Assembly (NCBI GenBank): GCA_013329455.1
Contig: DUKF01000014.1
Coordinates: 1 to 16,306 of the forward strand
DNA length: 16,306 nucleotides
Source of the DNA: Methanotrichaceae archaeon
GTDB taxonomy: Archaea; Halobacteriota; Methanosarcinia; Methanotrichales; Methanotrichaceae
Direction of reading: 5' to 3'
The position numbers were made by a program, and so were the translations under genes. The notes under the pieces were generated by a model. That model ran no database searches, was not told the origin of the DNA, and worked only from the letters and a program-made list of their open reading frames with translations. Positions 14,258 to 16,306 of the stretch are shown in pieces. Each line of letters starts with the position of its first letter. The first letter of the stretch is position 1.

Positions 14258-14671
14258 ACATTTCAGGATTCGCCGCCGAAATGAGAATAAAACGAAAAAT
14301 AATGGGCGTCCCGATTCTCCGGCCCCGTCCCCGGATCTGATTACGCCGGGTCATCTGGGCCGGAAGTCCGAAAGACCCGTCTTTCACTATGTAGATCCTT
14401 TCGATCGAAGGTGGGGGCTCAGCTTACCACCTCGAACCTCATCGTCCGCTGGATTTTTTTGGCCTTCCTCTGACAGACTGGCATCGAGGCCCTCGCTCCG
14501 ACGGCAAAAAACCCGACATGTATTTAGGGGCATAAAGACCACCTGCCACAGAGTTGGCGGCCTGCCTTCGTGAGTTGGAAAATATCCTGCCCAAAGATCC
14601 AGCCCCAAAATCCACCGGGGCGAGACGACCAGAAGAGACCGAATGCTTTCAAGCTCAAGAGTTGATACTGG
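14258..14671. other. Gene-free stretch of 414 bp before ycaO
   Basis: No coding region, tRNA or rRNA is supported. The first 30 bases match the flank of the decayed trmO. A cluster of inverted repeats ends in T7 (listed separately, 14370-14460). A short palindrome, CGAGG-C-CCTCG, lies at 14485-14495. A TATA-like TGTATTTAG (about 14519-14527) and GAAAATATC (about 14577-14585) are candidate promoters for ycaO, with leaders of roughly 60-120 nt. Confidence 0.5.
14370..14460 (+). other. Cluster of three inverted repeats ending in T7 (candidate terminator or structured RNA)
   Basis: Three dyads follow one another: GAAAGAC-CC-GTCTTTC (14370-14385, perfect 7-bp arms), CCTT-T-CGATCG-AAGG (about 14397-14411, one unpaired T), and AGGTGG/CCACCT arms (14409-14414 and 14427-14432) around a 12-nt loop. 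A T7 tract follows at 14454-14460. It may terminate trmO, act as a small RNA, or include an operator: the first dyad has too small a loop for RNA and better suits a dimeric DNA-binding protein. The function is not established. Confidence 0.4.
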
Positions 14672-15904
14672 ATGATCCTCAGATCCTGCATAAAAAAATA
14701 CAAGACCGACACCCACCGAGCCTTCTCTCCCGAGGAGACCCTAGATCGCATAGCGCCGAAGATGGAGCTGGCAGGGATAACCAGGGTGGCCGACATAACC
14801 AACCTGGACCGAATCGGGATCCCGGTCTTCTCCAGCATCAGGCCCGCTGCGGACAAGGGGGCGATCTCCGTCTACAACGGCAAGGGAGCAACCCCGGCCG
14901 AGGCCAGGGTCTCGGCGATGATGGAGGGGATCGAACGCTACTCGGCCGAGGTCCATGACAAGGATCTGGTGGTGGAGACGTTCTCAAAGCTCAAGTCTGA
15001 AACGAACGTCATCGATCCGAGAGACCTGATACTGCCACGAGACGCGAACCCGGAGATGGCGATCCCCTGGGTTGAGGGATACGACCTGATCAGGAAAGAA
15101 GAGGTGATGGTCCCGGCGAGCGCCGTCTTCCATCCTCTCACCAGGGAATACTCGCAGCTTTTCAGGACGAACACCAATGGCCTCGCCTCCGGAAACGTCC
15201 TGGAGGAGGCGGTATTCCACGGCTTATCCGAGGTGATCGAGAGGGACGCCTGGTCCCTGGTAGAGACGGTGAGGAACACGGGGCCTTTGGTCTCGAACGT
15301 CGATGACGGTCTTGCAGCGGGCCTCATCGAGAAGTTCGCCAACGCCGAGGTGGATGTCAGGATCAAGGACATCACAAGCGACGTCGGCATCCCCACCATA
15401 GCCGCGGCCTCCGACGACGTCAAGCTGAAGGACCCGGCGCTACTCACCATCGGAATGGGAACCCACACCAGCGCCGAGGTGGCTGTCCTTCGGGCCCTGA
15501 CAGAAGTCGCCCAGAGCAGGCTGACCCAGATCCACGGGGCGAGAGAAGACACGACGACTGCTGACTTCAGAAGACAGATCGGCTACGATAGGACCAAGAG
15601 GCTGAACAAGCACTGGTTCGGGGATTCTGAGACCAGACCCTTCGCCGAGATAGAGTCTCATGACAGCGAGGACTTCCTGGACGACATCAATCTGATGCTG
15701 AAACGGCTCGAAGGGGTCGGGATGGACAGGGCTATAGTCGCCGACCTGACCCGCGAGGAGATCGGGGTTCCCGTTGTAAGGGTGATCGTGCCGGGGCTGG
15801 AGCAGAGCGCCATGGACCAGGATAGAAGAGGGCAGCGGTGCAGAGATGAGATCAAGAGACATCGTCGTCTTTCTCGGGCCAAGCCTCGATATAGCGAGGG
15901 CTGA
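14672..15904 (+). CDS. ycaO: YcaO-type ATP-dependent thioamidase subunit (methanogenesis marker 1 type)
   Basis: 410 residues. In methanogens YcaO with TfuA converts a backbone amide of McrA glycine into a thioamide (thioglycine) using ATP and a sulfide source. ATP/Mg-binding residues are visible: SAMMEGIER (Ser81, Glu85, Glu88, Arg89), LSEVIERDAW (Glu186, Glu190, Arg191) and ALTEVAQSR (Glu278, Gln281, Arg283). GIPVFSSIRPAADKGAISVY at about 49-68 matches the family start. The C-terminus lacks the PxPxP ending of azoline cyclodehydratases, as expected for thioamide-type YcaO. The start ATG has no strong Shine-Dalgarno, and the frame is closed just upstream. The last 59 bp overlap tfuA, so the final 19 residues (from D392) are encoded in both frames. 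A frameshift in the tail is a possible alternative reason. Confidence 0.93.
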   Translation: MILRSCIKKYKTDTHRAFSPEETLDRIAPKMELAGITRVADITNLDRIGIPVFSSIRPAADKGAISVYNGKGATPAEARVSAMMEGIERYSAEVHDKDLVVETFSKLKSETNVIDPRDLILPRDANPEMAIPWVEGYDLIRKEEVMVPASAVFHPLTREYSQLFRTNTNGLASGNVLEEAVFHGLSEVIERDAWSLVETVRNTGPLVSNVDDGLAAGLIEKFANAEVDVRIKDITSDVGIPTIAAASDDVKLKDPALLTIGMGTHTSAEVAVLRALTEVAQSRLTQIHGAREDTTTADFRRQIGYDRTKRLNKHWFGDSETRPFAEIESHDSEDFLDDINLMLKRLEGVGMDRAIVADLTREEIGVPVVRVIVPGLEQSAMDQDRRGQRCRDEIKRHRRLSRAKPRYSEG

Positions 15905-16306
15905 AGAGATCCTGGAGGCAGACTATCGGCCTCCCGCCAAAAGGGGCGACGTCTTCAGGGCCGCAAAGGAGGGCGCGAAAATCGTGGGGATCATAGATGG
16001 CGTATTCTTCCAGGATAGTGCCGTCGCCCACAAGGAGGTCCTCCACGTCCTGGAGATGGGGGTTGTGGTAGTCGGAGCCTCCAGCATGGGTGCTCTCAGG
16101 GCCGCCGAGCTTCATACTTTCGGGATGGAGGGGGTCGGCGAGATATTTCGGCTCTATCGAGAGGGCTTGCTAATCTCGGACGACGAGGTGGCGCTAATAT
16201 TCGATCCGATCAACTTCAACCCCCTCTCCGAGCCCCTGGTCAACATAAGGGACAACGTAAGGGCCGCCAAGGAAAATGGGTACATCGACATGGAGGCGAG
16301 CGAGAA
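15846..16306 (+). CDS. tfuA: TfuA-like thioamidation partner protein, 3' end cut by the window
   Basis: 153 codons are present and the gene runs off the right edge. The N-terminus IVVFLGPSLDIARAEEIL, then DYRPPAKRGDVFRAAKEG and the signature VVGASSMGALRAAELHTFGM (residues 76-94), are diagnostic of the TfuA core domain. FRLYREGLLISDDEVALIFD and NIRDNVRAAKENG follow as expected. TfuA works with the preceding YcaO in McrA thioglycine formation, probably helping sulfur delivery. The start ATG at 15846 lies inside ycaO and has GGTG (15837-15840) five nt upstream, so translation is probably coupled. No closer in-frame alternative fits the family N-terminus as well. Confidence 0.92.
   Translation, partial: MRSRDIVVFLGPSLDIARAEEILEADYRPPAKRGDVFRAAKEGAKIVGIIDGVFFQDSAVAHKEVLHVLEMGVVVVGASSMGALRAAELHTFGMEGVGEIFRLYREGLLISDDEVALIFDPINFNPLSEPLVNIRDNVRAAKENGYIDMEASE

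Noticed and set aside
14300..14460. Possible tRNA or C/D-box RNA in the gap before ycaO, including GATGAGG...CTGA on the minus strand
   Set aside because: No T-loop GGTTCRAATCC sequence, no acceptor pairing, and the box C match is poor. I keep only the inverted repeats as a feature.

Overview
The window looks like a piece of a GC-rich methanogen chromosome. I infer a euryarchaeon of the Methanothrix/Methanocrinis (Methanosaeta) group. The evidence is a YcaO-TfuA pair of the type that thioamidates methyl-coenzyme M reductase, an archaeal-type LeuRS, a Hel308 helicase, an LL-diaminopimelate aminotransferase, heavy AGG use for Arg, TTG/GTG starts, TATA-like boxes and oligo-T terminators. The genus is inferred from style, not shown by a marker gene.

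Left part (1-5339, minus strand): a membrane-anchored TPR protein (86-1678) lies downstream of a compact cluster read leftwards: hel308 helicase (3219-5339), an NrdG-type radical SAM activase (2396-3154) and a UPF0200 P-loop NMP-kinase-like protein (1832-2380, TTG start). Middle (5467-9506, plus strand): dapL and leuS are 14 bp apart and probably co-transcribed, ending at a hairpin plus T8 terminator. These are ordinary core genes.

Right-centre (9507-14671) is the accessory region. It holds a lower-GC secreted protein with an NlpC/P60-like Cys-His core and a Cys-rich tail (9806-10924). Next is a decayed, internally deleted copy of trmO (11169-11421), then a secreted NosD-like beta-helix protein with an internal 450-bp-offset duplication (11624-13702), then an intact trmO (13835-14257). 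The beta-helix gene is therefore bracketed by two direct copies of one trmO-containing segment. Both copies are also preceded by what looks like the same 3' end of an unidentified upstream gene. A gene-free stretch (14258-14671) carries three consecutive inverted repeats ending in T7.

Right end (14672-16306): ycaO overlaps tfuA by 59 bp, and tfuA runs off the window. By homology this pair installs the thioglycine in McrA. I found no tRNA, rRNA, CRISPR array or transposase. No wholly new system is demonstrable from sequence alone. The best leads are the trmO/beta-helix segmental duplication, the structured leader before ycaO, the long ycaO/tfuA overlap and the secreted Cys-rich NlpC-like protein.
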